Assembly: GCA_963070105.1 (NCBI GenBank)
Contig: OY718804.1
Span: 682,001-746,000, forward strand
Origin: Litomosoides sigmodontis
Lineage: Eukaryota > Nematoda > Chromadorea > Rhabditida > Onchocercidae
Reading direction: 5' to 3'
DNA length: 64,000 nucleotides
A program made the translations under genes and the position numbers. The first letter of the stretch is position 1. Every line of letters begins with the position of its first letter. This document shows, piece by piece, positions 10,726 to 23,900 of this stretch. The notes beneath the pieces are model-generated. The model saw only the letters and a list, made by a program, of their open reading frames with translations. It was not told where the DNA came from and searched no databases.

Positions 10726-13700
10726 CTACTTACGAGATACAGAAGAATGCTGCTGCGGCTGCATTGAAGGAAATCGTTTGAACTCTTTTAAAAGATATTC
10801 CACTGTTTGCCCCTGCATAATCATATTGTAAGCGAGATGAGAATTGCTTTGCATACCAGCTGGCTTCTCTTTCATTTTTTTATTCGCAGCTTTCCCTTTT
10901 TTTGAATTACCACCTTTTACACTATCACTACCGATCTCATTAGCACCACTGCTGAAGAGAGACGGACCAAACATGATTGCCAAATTGTGGATTTCCATAC
11001 GATTCTTATCTGCATGATTTGAAACGCTGAAAATATCGAAATGCTTAAAAACATTGAAAAAGGAATGCAATCATACTAATGAAGATTACATTACAATTTC
11101 TGAGTAAATTTCTCACCATCCAATAAAATTCTAAATCATCTAAATATATATGTTACAACATATTAACATATGAAAGAGTTAAACTCAGACTGTTAGAATC
11201 TATATTTCGCTAAAATAAATTCTGAACTAACCGTATAAGATGTGCAAATAAAACTTTCAGCGTTTCTCGATTAACCAGTGGGAGCTTATTTAATAAATCA
11301 TCGAACGCTTTTAACTTTCCTTCCCCCTTAGGAAGTCCTAAATTTCATATTTATTGAAATCATGATATTCATAAAACGTAGCAATGAATGCGAGCAATAA
11401 ATGAATGTAGTAAATCACTTACGGTTGGCATAAATAAAATCTTTCGCCAGATGAAATGGAAAAATTGGTTCGGATAATTCACGGAAAAACAGTTTTAAAG
11501 CTCCTGTTAAAACATGGACATCATCTTCTGCCAGTAAAGCAATATATTTTTCTGAAATTGTTTTACTTTCATCAGGTTGCTGCTCGAACATCTAGCTATG
11601 CAGGGATAACAACTATAAAACAGCGTTGAAATAGTGCATATTACGTCGTGATGTTTCTAAGGGGAATAAATAAAAGATCACTTCAAGTTACACCAATTAC
11701 CTTGATCAACTTGACAGCGAATTCTTTGAATTGATGAAAGATTGCCACTAACTCGATAAAGACCATCTGTATCAAGACCTTTCGATTCCACTACTTCTGT
11801 AACCAATTGAATAAAACGTGGAACTGTCGTCTGTTCATGGTGGCAAATTGCAGCTAACGTACTTCCAAAAACAGGTTCAGCTATAAAATATAAATTAAAG
11901 GGCATCTGAACACTAGTTCGCTTTTTTTAATACCACAAAATTTTCACTTACACTTGAAGGAACTTAAAGTTTGCAGTGAATCTCTAGGGAGACTGGAGCA
12001 CTGACTTTACAACCATCTCCATTATTACTACTATCATCAGTCATACATAGAGCTAACTCTGATATCATTTATATGACACCATTGGTCGAGTGAAGACAAT
12101 AATTTCTCCCACACCATGTACTCTTTTCGAAAATCAGATTGTCATTCTAAAACTACTTCATCGATCAAACAGTTACTGCTAGCTCTACCGAAAATTAGGT
12201 GATCATAAAATTTGTCATAATTTACTGAAAAGACTGTATAAAGGATGTGTCCGGACACTTTGCTTGTTTTGCGTTTCCTAGAGTAGATCACAATCTATAA
12301 CTTGAAACTCGTGTACAATCATAAAAACAAAAAAAGAAGTCAATATAAGCATAGAAAACTAACGTTTGTAAATGCCCTTCTCCTTCAGGCTTTCTATGGA
12401 TGGTCTTGATCGAAAAAACCGTTTCAATTTCTCAATGATAGACTCACGTGTCAGCCTTACCTCTTCAATATCAGCGCGCTTTTTTTCATCACCCGTTACT
12501 GCAACCTCTAAAACTGAAAGAGTAGCGAAAATGAGCAAAAAAACGCAAAGTGGTAAAACGACAAAATCCATATGTGAAACATATATGCCCGAAAAATTGT
12601 GATCACTGAATAAACGCCAAAACTTAACCTTTCCCCGATATTTTCGATTTCTTAAAAGAACGTCGTGCTTGGCCAATACTAAGGGATCTTGACGAATGTG
12701 ATAAATTGCTTGAATTCCTTACTAAACCACCAGCAGTTAAGCCTCTTTCTAACACAGGTGTCGGATACGCATCAGGACGTGGCTGAAAAGTATTCCATTA
12801 ACCAAGAGTAATGAAAATTTCAATATATGCACCTATTACATGTTTGCTTTCTAAAATTTATATTAGAACTAGAACAGAACGAAAACTACAGCTTTGAAAA
12901 TTAAGTCAAGCTGTTACCATAATGGAGTGTTCATTAATTTAATTACTCTATTACATTAGTGTGATATAATAGTAACGCATTGTTGTATATGAGATATGCA
13001 GGATTGCAAAGTGAAAAAGAAATATTATTTTAATAAAAAAGCGTGATAAAATTGAACATACCAATTTTGATACAACTTGGCGCATTGCATGGAACCATCC
13101 ATTCACATCCTGAGTATTCGAAGTACTGAAGTAATAAACCGTGCCATCTGTTAGTTCAAGCTGGAACGTTGGAACGTTATATAATTACCTGATTCACTTG
13201 TAACGTCTTAAAATTTTAAACCATAAGCGGTGGCAACTACACACTAAGAAAAATCAACTTTATAGTGGCAATAAATAGTGCTGCCATAAGGAGCAAAAAC
13301 TGATGTTACTACACTCAGTATTTTGTAAATTGATTAAAAGAACAAAAATTAAGGCGACCTGAAGCCAAGAAATCATGTACATTTACCTGAAAAATATGCT
13401 TCCTACGTTTATCTTTTTCATCTGCCCATTTTAAGGTTGCTCCGCGAAGATCACACATGCCCAGCGGTGCTTCATAATGACGACCTGATTTCTGCAAAAT
13501 TATTGCAATATGACCATTATATATTACGGATGTCTTTTGTGAAGTGTTAACAGTTCATTTTAAAAATCGATATTTGTTTAATGGTGAAACCTCAGCACTT
13601 CGTTCATCCTTGTAAAATATGATATGAGCAGAAGAAAGAAAAAGGTAACAAGTTGTCCATTCCTTCTTTTTTAGTCTTATTCCCGCATCTGCCACTTTAC

Positions 13701-15790
13701 ACTGAAAAATTCGATTGATCTGTATAAAACAAGGAAATATCACTTAATAGTGGATCAGTATATCGTTGGTAGCGGAACAGGATGTTTGTCTTCGGGTTAA
13801 CAGTAGTAATATGACAGCATAAGAAAGAAAATTACATTCCCAAAAGAAAACTAGTTCAATTGCTTCCATATAATCGATCCACTTGCAAAGTTGTGGGTAA
13901 AATGCAATACCCGAATTTTGTCATGAAATACTGTTTTCAGTTTATTTGAATCTTTAGATACATTTAGATGCGGTTTAATATCGACCAATGATTAATATTG
14001 AACCTGAGATCAAATGTCCCGGTTGAAATATATAGGAGTGTACACTAAAATATGTCATAACTATCCCTTAACTTGATGATAAATTCATTCATATCCGTAA
14101 AAATGTCAAAATATGTCATGCAATCGTCAAACATAAGTATTTGGAGATGGTTTTGTAAAAATTATGAACGTCAAACATACAATAATAAAACATAACTCCT
14201 ATAATAAACACATCCACTTAAATACAAACCTTTTCCAAAGTCCCACATTTAATTGATTTTTGAGTAATGTTTCTGGAAGGTAAGCGATTAGGGTAATTGC
14301 TGGAACATGGTTCGTTGCCAACAGTTTTAGGAACTGTAAAATGGGAATAAACTTTACAATTCCTAAATCGAAAGGGAATGTATACAGACTGTATGAACAA
14401 ATGCTGTTGTAGAATGTTTCAAAAAGTTTAATCTCAGTACGGTTTAATCATCTCGAAAGAAGACTACTGCAACTTTTCAATTCAAACATTTGCAATATAA
14501 AATCACTATCCGGTTTTAAAAAAAAATTCACCTGAATGAAAATTCGTATCACTGCCGATTTCTTCGTTTGATTTATGTGACTGCAAGTATCCGGCGGATT
14601 GAAGTTCTTGAGCTATTGTTTGCACCGACATTCGTTTGTCCGTGGCTTTATTGCGTACGCTTAATGTTGACCAAACCGCACTTGATTTATTATTTTCGCT
14701 AATAATACTGTCATCCGGCTTTGCCTAAGCAAAAGAGTGCTATTTTCAATGAAACTTCCATAAAAGCTATTAAAATCCTAGTCCAATTTCTATGTGAGAA
14801 ACTGCTCAGCAAATTTAACATAAAATCAATTTATACATGCATAGAGAGTGCAATTATTTCAGTTTTCTAATTGGAATCACATGGGGACATTTAGAAATTA
14901 TTGCATACTCATCTAGTATACAATAATTGATATACAATAATTGAATGTCTGTTTACACTTTAATAATAGTTGTTGCTTGAACTACGAGCGGCATGCATAA
15001 TATGACGCTGCAATAAGCAAGCACTCACAAAACACACAGCCGATATAGTTGAATGTGATTCCGAGCACGACGCTGAAACATCATCACTCGATCCTACTTC
15101 ACTATGCATCGAGATATTCTGAGGATTGCTCAAGCCATTTAGCACGCTAATAACTTCCAAAGGGGGTTTCAGAAAGCGTGGTGGTTTCCAGTGGCAATCA
15201 CCCGTTTCATGGTTGTAGAAATAAGACCTGTAGGAAAAAATTTTTCAGAATTCATCTCAAGCTCCGACACTCCAGCATAATCTCAATTCTACTCGATTTA
15301 ATTCTCTTCGATCTGACACATATTTTTCAGAACTGCTTCTGCAAGAAACTTTTTTTCGTGAAATTTTCAACCTATTTCAATCCACTTTACAAGGATTCAA
15401 ACCTTCCAGCATCTGTAAGGTACTCGAACCATCCACTTCCTACATCGCGAATTGCTTCATCGATGGAACTCGGAATTGGTGGCTTTCCCTGCCGTCGGCT
15501 TTCTTCTTCCATTTCTTGAACATTTGCATAGATATGATTATCATCATTTATTGATCCCTCGTCGATAGTGCTTCGTGAATCACTCATCTTTGCTTGGTTA
15601 AACTGAGAACACAAAAATACTGTACTCTTAAGTCACAAGAGCTGACATAAAATTACTGATTAATTACTCTCAAAATTTGCCAAGAAATTGAATATGTCAT
15701 TTCTGGCTTAACAAAAAGGCGTACTTTACTGGTGGCATTATCGAGCAATAAAGTTTGCTGCAAATTAGAGCTGTAAATCCCGCTCGTCAT
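10726..15790 (-). CDS. WW-PH-RhoGAP protein of the ARHGAP12/15/27 group
   Basis: Fourteen exons on the minus strand, high to low: 15790-15725, 15602-15403, 15227-15029, 14724-14532, 14333-14230, 13701-13591, 13491-13387, 13160-13062, 12782-12629, 12513-12364, 11880-11701, 11551-11423, 11337-11232 and 11026-10726. They are in phase and give 698 residues. A WW domain lies at about 77-108 (GWFEYLTDAGR, then YFYNHETGDCHW). A PH domain lies at about 250-357 (starting VADAGIRLKKKEW, ending VNGWFHAMRQV). A RhoGAP domain starts near 462, with the arginine finger R503 in GLYRVSGNLSS, then GALKLFFRELSEPIFPFHL and NRMEIHNLAIMFGPSLF. The family stimulates GTP hydrolysis by Rac/Rho proteins, so this should restrain actin signalling at membranes. 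A linker of basic and Ser residues sits between PH and GAP. The stop codon lies inside a consensus donor (CTC|GTAAGT), so a further 3' exon is possible. Confidence 0.9.
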
Positions 15791-17944
15791 CTGGATACTT
15801 CAACTAGTCTCCATTAACCGATGATGAGCATTGCGTCCGTGCAGCTCCTGCAATAACACATCGCAATGACTAAGAAATCTCGGGGATATGTCTATGTGCT
15901 CACTCGTAACTCCATGTCACGTATCGAACAAAAAACTCCCCGCCACAACTGCAAATGTAATATGAAATGGATAAACGCGGTCCGCTCGAATGTAACAAAA
16001 TTCTCGCGGCCCCTCTGGAATTTCGCGTGATTTCAAAGATTTCGTTTTGGTGACAGCCGACTGTTTACAGTCTTGAGGCACTGACCTTGTCTATTGGATT
16101 TTTATTGATAATTTTTATTTGGTTCTTCCGATATTCGTTTGCTGTTATTATCGTTTTTTTTTGAGTCGATAAAATTGGAAAAATGTTTCCCGGTATGGAT
16201 TTCTGTTACTAGTAATTTTCACGGTAAGGATCAAGCGTAGTAATCCATGCTCTCCGTAAGGAACGTTTATGTCCTTTCTGTTCTTCTCATAAGAAAAAAA
16301 GGAAAAAAATTTGACGGAACTGAAGCATTAATTTCCATTTTTTATTTTCATCATGTTTTCTCCGTAACGGAAAAAAAAAACATTTACTTCCACTACGTTG
16401 AAAAATCGCCGAGAATTTCTTCGATAGAAATTTTTTGATAAATTGAAAAAAAATATAACCAGTTGATGGAAATGTTTTTAACGTAATTATTGCTTGCATA
16501 AGAATTTTTTTTTCCCTTTTTCTTCTCTTCTCCCTCTCCTTCCCTTTCCCTTTCCCTTTCCCTTTTCCTAGGAAAATGGGAGGAAAATGTTACCCGCAAT
16601 TGTTCATGGAAAAATTGAAATTTTATTGCATTGCATGAAACACTGATAGTATTACAAGTTTACTTTCTTGCAAGCAATAACCCTATGATTCACCGTCTTC
16701 AGTTGCAATCAATAATCACTGATTTTCTATGCTACTAACGCTCAGAATTTCCGAAATTGTCTCGAAATGATTCAATTTTATTCTATTTTTTTATTTCAGT
16801 ACATGATTTGTGCAGCTGCTACGTCATGTATGATTTATTTCATTTTTAAATGAGAAATGGAAATGAAATGCTAGTGAGAGAAGAATTCGAGTGTGATGAC
16901 GAAGAAGAGAAAGTGTGAAATTTTCATTTCTCCTTCCACTTTCATTCACTCTTTTCACCAAAACGAAAAAAAAAAACTTGAAATTCACAACATTAGGGAC
17001 ATACCATTAGCTATTAGCAGACGATGTATTTGCTGACGTCATCTACCATCCTGTTCATTGCGTTAGCTACTTATGCTGTGAACTGGTTTTTCACATGAAG
17101 CATCGCTTTCTAAAGCCTGAGCTATAATGGAAGTTATTTAGTGATTTTCGGACGGAAATGTTCAAATTCTATTGGTTTATGTTGTTGTTGTGCAATCAAT
17201 TTATATTAGCTTCAATTAGACTTAATTCATTTTCACTACGAGCTTATTAATTTCTCAAAACTGTATGAGGAGAGGGGACAAATGAATTTATGTATTGTAA
17301 TTATGAAATATTATGCAATAGCTTACAATAATGATCACTTTGTTTTAAATTTTCAATTACTCTCATTTCACTCTCTTCCAGTTTTTTTACTTTCGTATAG
17401 CTCATTTTCAATTTTCATCCTTGAAATTTCTCAATTAATAACTAACAAAGAAACGAGATAATTGTGATTGAAATTTATGATTTAGACTAAAATATGTAAC
17501 TTTAGATCTTGTTTTTAGCTCCTTCTAAGGCACTTACCTGTCGCTGTTTGTTATTTTCTTCTGGCATTTACTTTTAAAGGGTGGTTCATGCTGCGTGAAT
17601 ATAAAATTTGTTTTTTTTTTCTTTCATGATCAGCTAATACCTTTCTGAATTAGTCATTCTCATTTTTAGCAGAATCAGGTTGATTTTTACTGTACTCATA
17701 CTAGTACATTGGGTATTGTCATGTGTGCTTCATGCATAAGCAAATTCAACTTAGCAATTATCCTGTCCCCTAAGCATTCAGGATTGCTTCTAAAGCATTT
17801 CTTACTAACACATAATGTTACTAACATTTTTTAAGTTTAGTTAATTGAACTCACTTGTTCACGCGTGTGACATCGTTTACCGGTAGATTCATTTATTAGC
17901 ACGATATTGTGTACGTAAGTGGCTAATGTTTCTTTTCCTTTCAG
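15791..17944. other. Divergent upstream region of the RhoGAP and copper ATPase genes
   Basis: About 2.15 kb between two genes that point away from each other, so it should hold both promoters. It contains a pyrimidine-rich run at 16509-16568 and the ATPase acceptor (TTCCTTTCAG) directly before its ATG. I saw no coding exon that can be supported. Confidence 0.5.
16509..16568. repeat. Pyrimidine-rich tract with (CCCTTT)n core
   Basis: A C/T-only stretch on the plus strand whose core at about 16540-16565 repeats CCCTTT four times. Such polypurine-polypyrimidine tracts are common between genes. It lies between the two divergent promoters, but no role can be read from it. Confidence 0.7.
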
Positions 17945-20900
17945 ATGGCTGACAATATGGAACTAGTTAATTTTTTGAACGGACAGGCGAGGGGGGTTTT
18001 GATAAGTAATACAGAAGGGACTACATCTCATTCATCGGTCAACAATATTCAGAATAGGGTACATGTGACAGGAGGGATCTGTCAAACAGTTGTACCAAAT
18101 GATAGCACAAAAGGTCTCTGTGAGATTTTGTCATCTCAATGCATTTAACAGAATTTTAATTGCTTATAAATTCTGATGGAGCAGCAAGTAATATTGAAGC
18201 AAAAATTTAATGCAATTTGGGAAGATACTTAAATTTACTTTTTCAGAAAGTGAAAGATACTGGAATAAAAGTTCAAAAGATTCGAAATTTCAAGAAGCAA
18301 TAATTGAAATCAAGGGAATGGCATGTCATTCGTGTGTAAATAATATAGAAGAGACTATTGGAAGAAACGATGGCATAAAATCAATTTCCGTTTCGCTTAA
18401 TAAATCTGAAGGCAAATCGTTAATTATATCTGATTTTCCAAGTGAAAGAAATTTTGTAGGCATTTGACAATAACTAACTAAGACAGGGAACAGTGTAACT
18501 TCACATGATCATGAAATCTGAAATGATGTTGGAGATGTGTCAGCCTGATCCAATCTTTCGTTAAGCACGTAATGCTGTAGCTTTCTTGTTTCTCTTCACT
18601 TCACTTTGTTCTTTGATTTTAATTTAGCCTTTTAATCGTTTAGGGCGAGTTGTTTACGACATCTCTAAATTAAGCGTTCAGATGGTTGTTGAATTGATCA
18701 CCGATATGGGCTTTGATGCGCAACTGTTACAAACTCGAGGTTTTTTTTAGTTTTCTTTAAAATCTTCCGTATACAAATTCGTGAAAAGAATTGCCGAGAA
18801 TTTTGCAAGCTTAAGGCGTTGTAGTTTGTTTTTTCTTACGTTTTTGGTACCACGGGGCTATTGAAAAAGATGGAATGTGGCTTTTTCCAACTTTTTATTG
18901 TCGCGAAACTGTCATGCAAAGAATGTGAAAAGAGCAGAAACTTGTTAAACATGACGTAAATTTTTCTTTTGAGATATCTTTAAATGAAAAATTGGGAAGG
19001 TCCCTAATTTTAAAGATCCGAATTCATATTTGATGAGTTCTTCGAAATAATTTCAAATCACGTTTTATCATCAAGGTACTTATTTTTCTCAAGCAGCTTG
19101 GTTTTTCAGATTCTCCCGAGGAAATTTTGAATGATACATCTCTAGCCTTACTTCAAAAGGAGCGTGACGTAGATCAAATGCAATCCGTCGTGAAGTTTGA
19201 AAAGAAAACAAAATTCGGACCTGTAAATGACGATTCCATCGAGAAGCGAACATTTTCAGTGGAAGGGATGACATGCGCTTCATGCGTTGCATACATAGAA
19301 CGAAATATTGGGAAATTGAAAGGTTTCTGTGGTTACTTGTTTCATAAATTAACTGAAAAACAAACAGCCTTGATTTACGATTTTTTTTATTAATGTGATC
19401 GAAGACAAGTGCAGTTCTATGGTATAGTAAAGCTTTTTCTTTCAAATTTTGAATAATAAACAACGATAGCAATATTTTTTCCGCTTTGTTTCCTAATTTT
19501 GATTTTAAGCGAAGATTAACATTGGTTAGATAAATCTATCTCAACGACTTAAAGATAATCCAATTTACACTAATGTTACCTATTTGCAAGGAGTATGAAG
19601 TTTCAGGTGTGCATTCTGTAGTCGTAGCTTTGATGTCATCAAAGGCGGAAGTGGTTTATGATTCTCTAGTAATCGCTGCTGAACATATCGTTGATGAAAT
19701 CAACATGCTAGGATACCGAGCTGCGATTATCGATGATGGATTTAGAAATCATTCTGTTCTAAATTTGCTCGTAAGTGCTATCTAAAGTTATTTGTATTAT
19801 CTGTTAATTGTTTTTACTGTCCCTTTGATTGTTTGTATTGCAATTACGTTGTAATTTCTTTATTTTTTGTGCTGAAATTTGTTTCTCTCCCTTCAAGGCT
19901 ATTATGGCTGTTAGCACTTCGGCGACTGATAGGAAGTGATAATGGTTAGCATGTAGTCATTGAGAAAGATATTAATTTCAGATTACCGGGCTATCAGCAG
20001 GAATCTGCGGACAACGAATTGAATCACATGTTGCTGCTAGAAAAGGAATCGAGTCATGTTCCGTTTCACTCGCTACGTCGTCTGCAAGGGTCGAATACAC
20101 TCCTACATTTATAGGTCCACGTGATATTATCAAAGTAATTGAGGTAAGAAGCTTTGATAAGGTTGATGAAGACTTCTATGGTAATCAAAAAATTCATGAG
20201 GTTTTATATTATGGCAAATTTTTTGAGGATTTGGGATATTCAGCAACAGTTGCGTGTCACGATGAACGACTGAAAAGACTCGATCAATCGGTCGAAGTAG
20301 CAAAGTATGTTAACTTTTCAAATGAATGTGCGCTATATGTTTCCACATGTAATTTGCTGCTTTAACAATTGAAAATGTTTATTTAATATTTTTAAGAAAT
20401 CGCTTTATAGTCATCCATTAGCTAAAAACCTTATCTATCTCTCAGTACAAACTTTTCACTCCTACTTACTGGCGGGAATGGAGTTCTAAGAGATAAGTAA
20501 GGTATCATGTGAAATAAAAATTTAGCGAGTCTTGGTGCCCTAGTTTTATTATTCTTTAAACATTTAGGTTAATTTTTTGATTGCATTGGCTTGAATAATT
20601 TTGTGTTAAAACTTTATTTCAGGTGGAGGACTTCACTACTGGTATCATTGTTGTTTGGGATACCAGTGATGGGTGTTATGATTTATTTTCATTGGTTTCT
20701 CCATACACCGATGAACCGCCAGGCCCAGACACCGGTATTTACTCCTGCACTTAGTCTGGATAATCTCATTTTATTTGTTTTGTGCACACCTGTACAGGTA
20801 CGAATTAATAGTGGTTAACTTTGAACGCTTATTTTTTTACTTCGATTACTTAAATGTTTCCTTACTTAATATACCTTAATATCGTTGTGTTGTTTTATTG

Positions 20901-23900
20901 TTCCAATTTTTTTAGTTATTTGGTGGGAAATACTTTTATTTACAAAGCTGGAAGGCACTGAAGCATGGTTCAGCGAATATGGATGTTTTAATTGTTCTTG
21001 CGACAACTACTTCATATTTTTATTCCTTAACCGTTGTTGTGGTGGCTATTATTTTAAGGTAAATATTTGCAAAAGGCTATGAGGAAGGTTTTCCAATGAC
21101 AGGATTTTGTGCTGTTAGAGTGAATTGACATTTAAGCATCGTTCATCAAGTTTTGAAAGTCATGATTTTTTTGACGTCTACAATTATTCATAGAGCTTAT
21201 TTCCTCCGAATGACCACTTCATATTCTGTACTTTATTAAATTAGGCTAATCGAAATTTTTTACCGTATAGATATCTATTTGTAAAATGACCTGTTAACTT
21301 TAAATGATAGTTCTAACTTTTAGATGCTACACTGATGCTTGCTCAGACATCTATATTTATGTATTTTCAGTTGCTGTTTACGTTTATTCTTGTCAGCTAT
21401 ATCTCAAATTTTGCTTTTATTTTAGCTGGCCGAAAAGTCCGATGACATTTTTCGATGTTACTCCAATGCTTATAACATTCGTATCATTAGGTCGATGGTT
21501 GGAGCACAAGGCGAAGGGTAAAACGTCGGAAGCCTTAAGTAAGCTGATGTCGCTGCAAGCAAAAGAAGCAGTATTAGTAACTCGAGATAACGATGGACGT
21601 ATTTTATCTGAGGAAAATATTGCTGTCGAATTGGTCAGTTTAATTTTTGAAAAAAATCTTTGTTTTGACATTCTACAGATCTTTGTCTGTAGAAATATAT
21701 GATTTTACATTGAATGGAAGTAAAGGAAAGTAATAAATTGCTGTTTAATTTTCCCGACCCTTTTAGGTTCAAAGAGGTGATATATTGAAAGTTGTTCCGG
21801 GTGCCAAAATTCCTGCTGATGGAGTTGTTGTGGATGGCAAAAGTGCAGCGAACGAATCATTTGTCACAGGAGAATCGATGCCTGTTGTGAAGAGAGAAGG
21901 TAGTTTTATAATTCCTTAATTACTTCTTTTCTTTTAATTTGTTATAACTTATATTTATTTTTATTTGACCAGCAACTTATGGAGCTAATTTGCTAATGTG
22001 GAGCGTGATATTTAAAAAAGCGACATCATAAAAGCAATGAAATTATCGAAATCGTATATGAAATTCAGCATTTTAAATCTTCTGTTTATGGTAGACGTTA
22101 TGAAAATGTAGAGTAATTAGTAGAATCCAGTAGGAGTAGAATTCTCATTCAGCAGTTGGGTATTATCACATATTTGATATTATTATACAAACAATAACAA
22201 TTGTTGCTGTTTACGGGTAACAGACAGCATTCATTTCAGGTAGCACAGTAATAGGTGGTTCAGTTAACCAACATGGGACGATTTTAATACGGACGACTCA
22301 TGTTGGTCAGGAAACAACGTTGGCACAGATTGTGCGTTTGGTCGAAGAAGCGCAAACTTCTAAAGTTTGTTACTTTAAGGGGATATCCGTTCTGTGTTTG
22401 TTAGCAGTTCCACTTTATCGTTATGTTTTACTAATTTTATTATTACTCTTTATTTTTATTCTTTGCAGGCACCGATACAACAAACAGCTGACCGAATAGC
22501 TGGTCTCTTTGTACCAGTAGTTATTGGTTTAGCAATATTAACGCTTGTTTCCTGGATTTTTGTTGGTTTTTACAATATGGATAGGACTTATACGGTTTAC
22601 TTTTTTTTCTCTTTCAACATATGAAGTAAGAAATGTGAAATATGCCGATATATTACGGTAAATCGTGATCACTCTACACTCCGTTCTTACATGCGCTGAG
22701 ATTTGTGCCAAGCCTTTTGAGCTCGAAATTTCGATGCTGATTGGAAAATTAAAAATTTATTGATTTACAGCAACTCTGTTTCTCTTGTAAACTATCACGC
22801 TGTTCTTGTGCCATTCAAGTATTTCTGTTCATTTTAAATCAAGGCGCGGTGCCTATCAAAACATTGAGACCTTCATATATGAGTGAATTGTTACGAGGTT
22901 TAGATTTCGATTAGATATTACCCTATAGCTTTAGATTAGACATTTGATGAACTAAACTAAAGCTGTGGCGTGATATATGCTTACAACTAGTGTACTATTT
23001 TTTTTCCTTTTCAGGATGAAAGGCAAAATATGGAGATTATACTGAAGCGTGCTTTTGAAGCCGCTATTACAGTGTTAGCGATAGCATGTCCTTGTTCACT
23101 AGGCTTGGCAACACCGACGGCTGTAATGGTCGGTACAGGTATCGGTGCTGTTAATGGAATACTCATTAAAGGTGGTGAACCGTTAGAAATGGCCCATAAG
23201 GTAAACGACCTCCTCAGAGTTAATGCGAAATTAATGGCATTTGCGAATTGTAACTCGTTTTGAATAAGTTTATGACTGCGAGCTTCTAGAACAAAAGTGA
23301 CCCTTTTTGGTGAATACGTTTGAACTCATATTTAGTCATTTTAAAGTACTCTGTGTAATTAGAGAATAAGACGTTTTATTTTCTCAGATTACGACTGTTG
23401 TTATGGACAAAACTGGCACAGTAACCGAAGGTCATCCTCGGGTAGCTGTAATTCATACTCTAATTTCTGAAAATCGTTTGTCACTTTTGAAATTATTCGC
23501 TGCCATTGGTTCGGCCGAATCAAACAGCGAACATCCGATTGCAAACTCTATAACGTCCTTTGTAAAAGAAGTAAGTGGAGCATAATTAATTGCCCGAATG
23601 ATTATTTAATATTTTAGCTAAATTTTTAAAGTCTCCTTTCCGGATCGCCTGACTCATACATTTCCTCTTCATCCCTGTATTTTTATTTTTCAGTGGTTGA
23701 ATACAAAAGAATGGGCAGCTGTTCGACGATTTCATGCATCAGCTGGAAATGGGATTGCTTGTGAAGTGAGACAAATCGGTGATATGTTACCTAATTCAAC
23801 ACAGAAGGAACAATCTCCGGCCGATTCGATAATCAAGTTGGACAGCGGTGATGTCACATTAATTAGGAATGAGCATTGCAGTAAGTTGTGGGATATAGTT

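Noticed and set aside
18412..18467. Read-through of the ATPase exon to a stop after NFVG
   Set aside because: It would truncate the copper-binding domain; the GC-AG splice restores the conserved continuation in frame.
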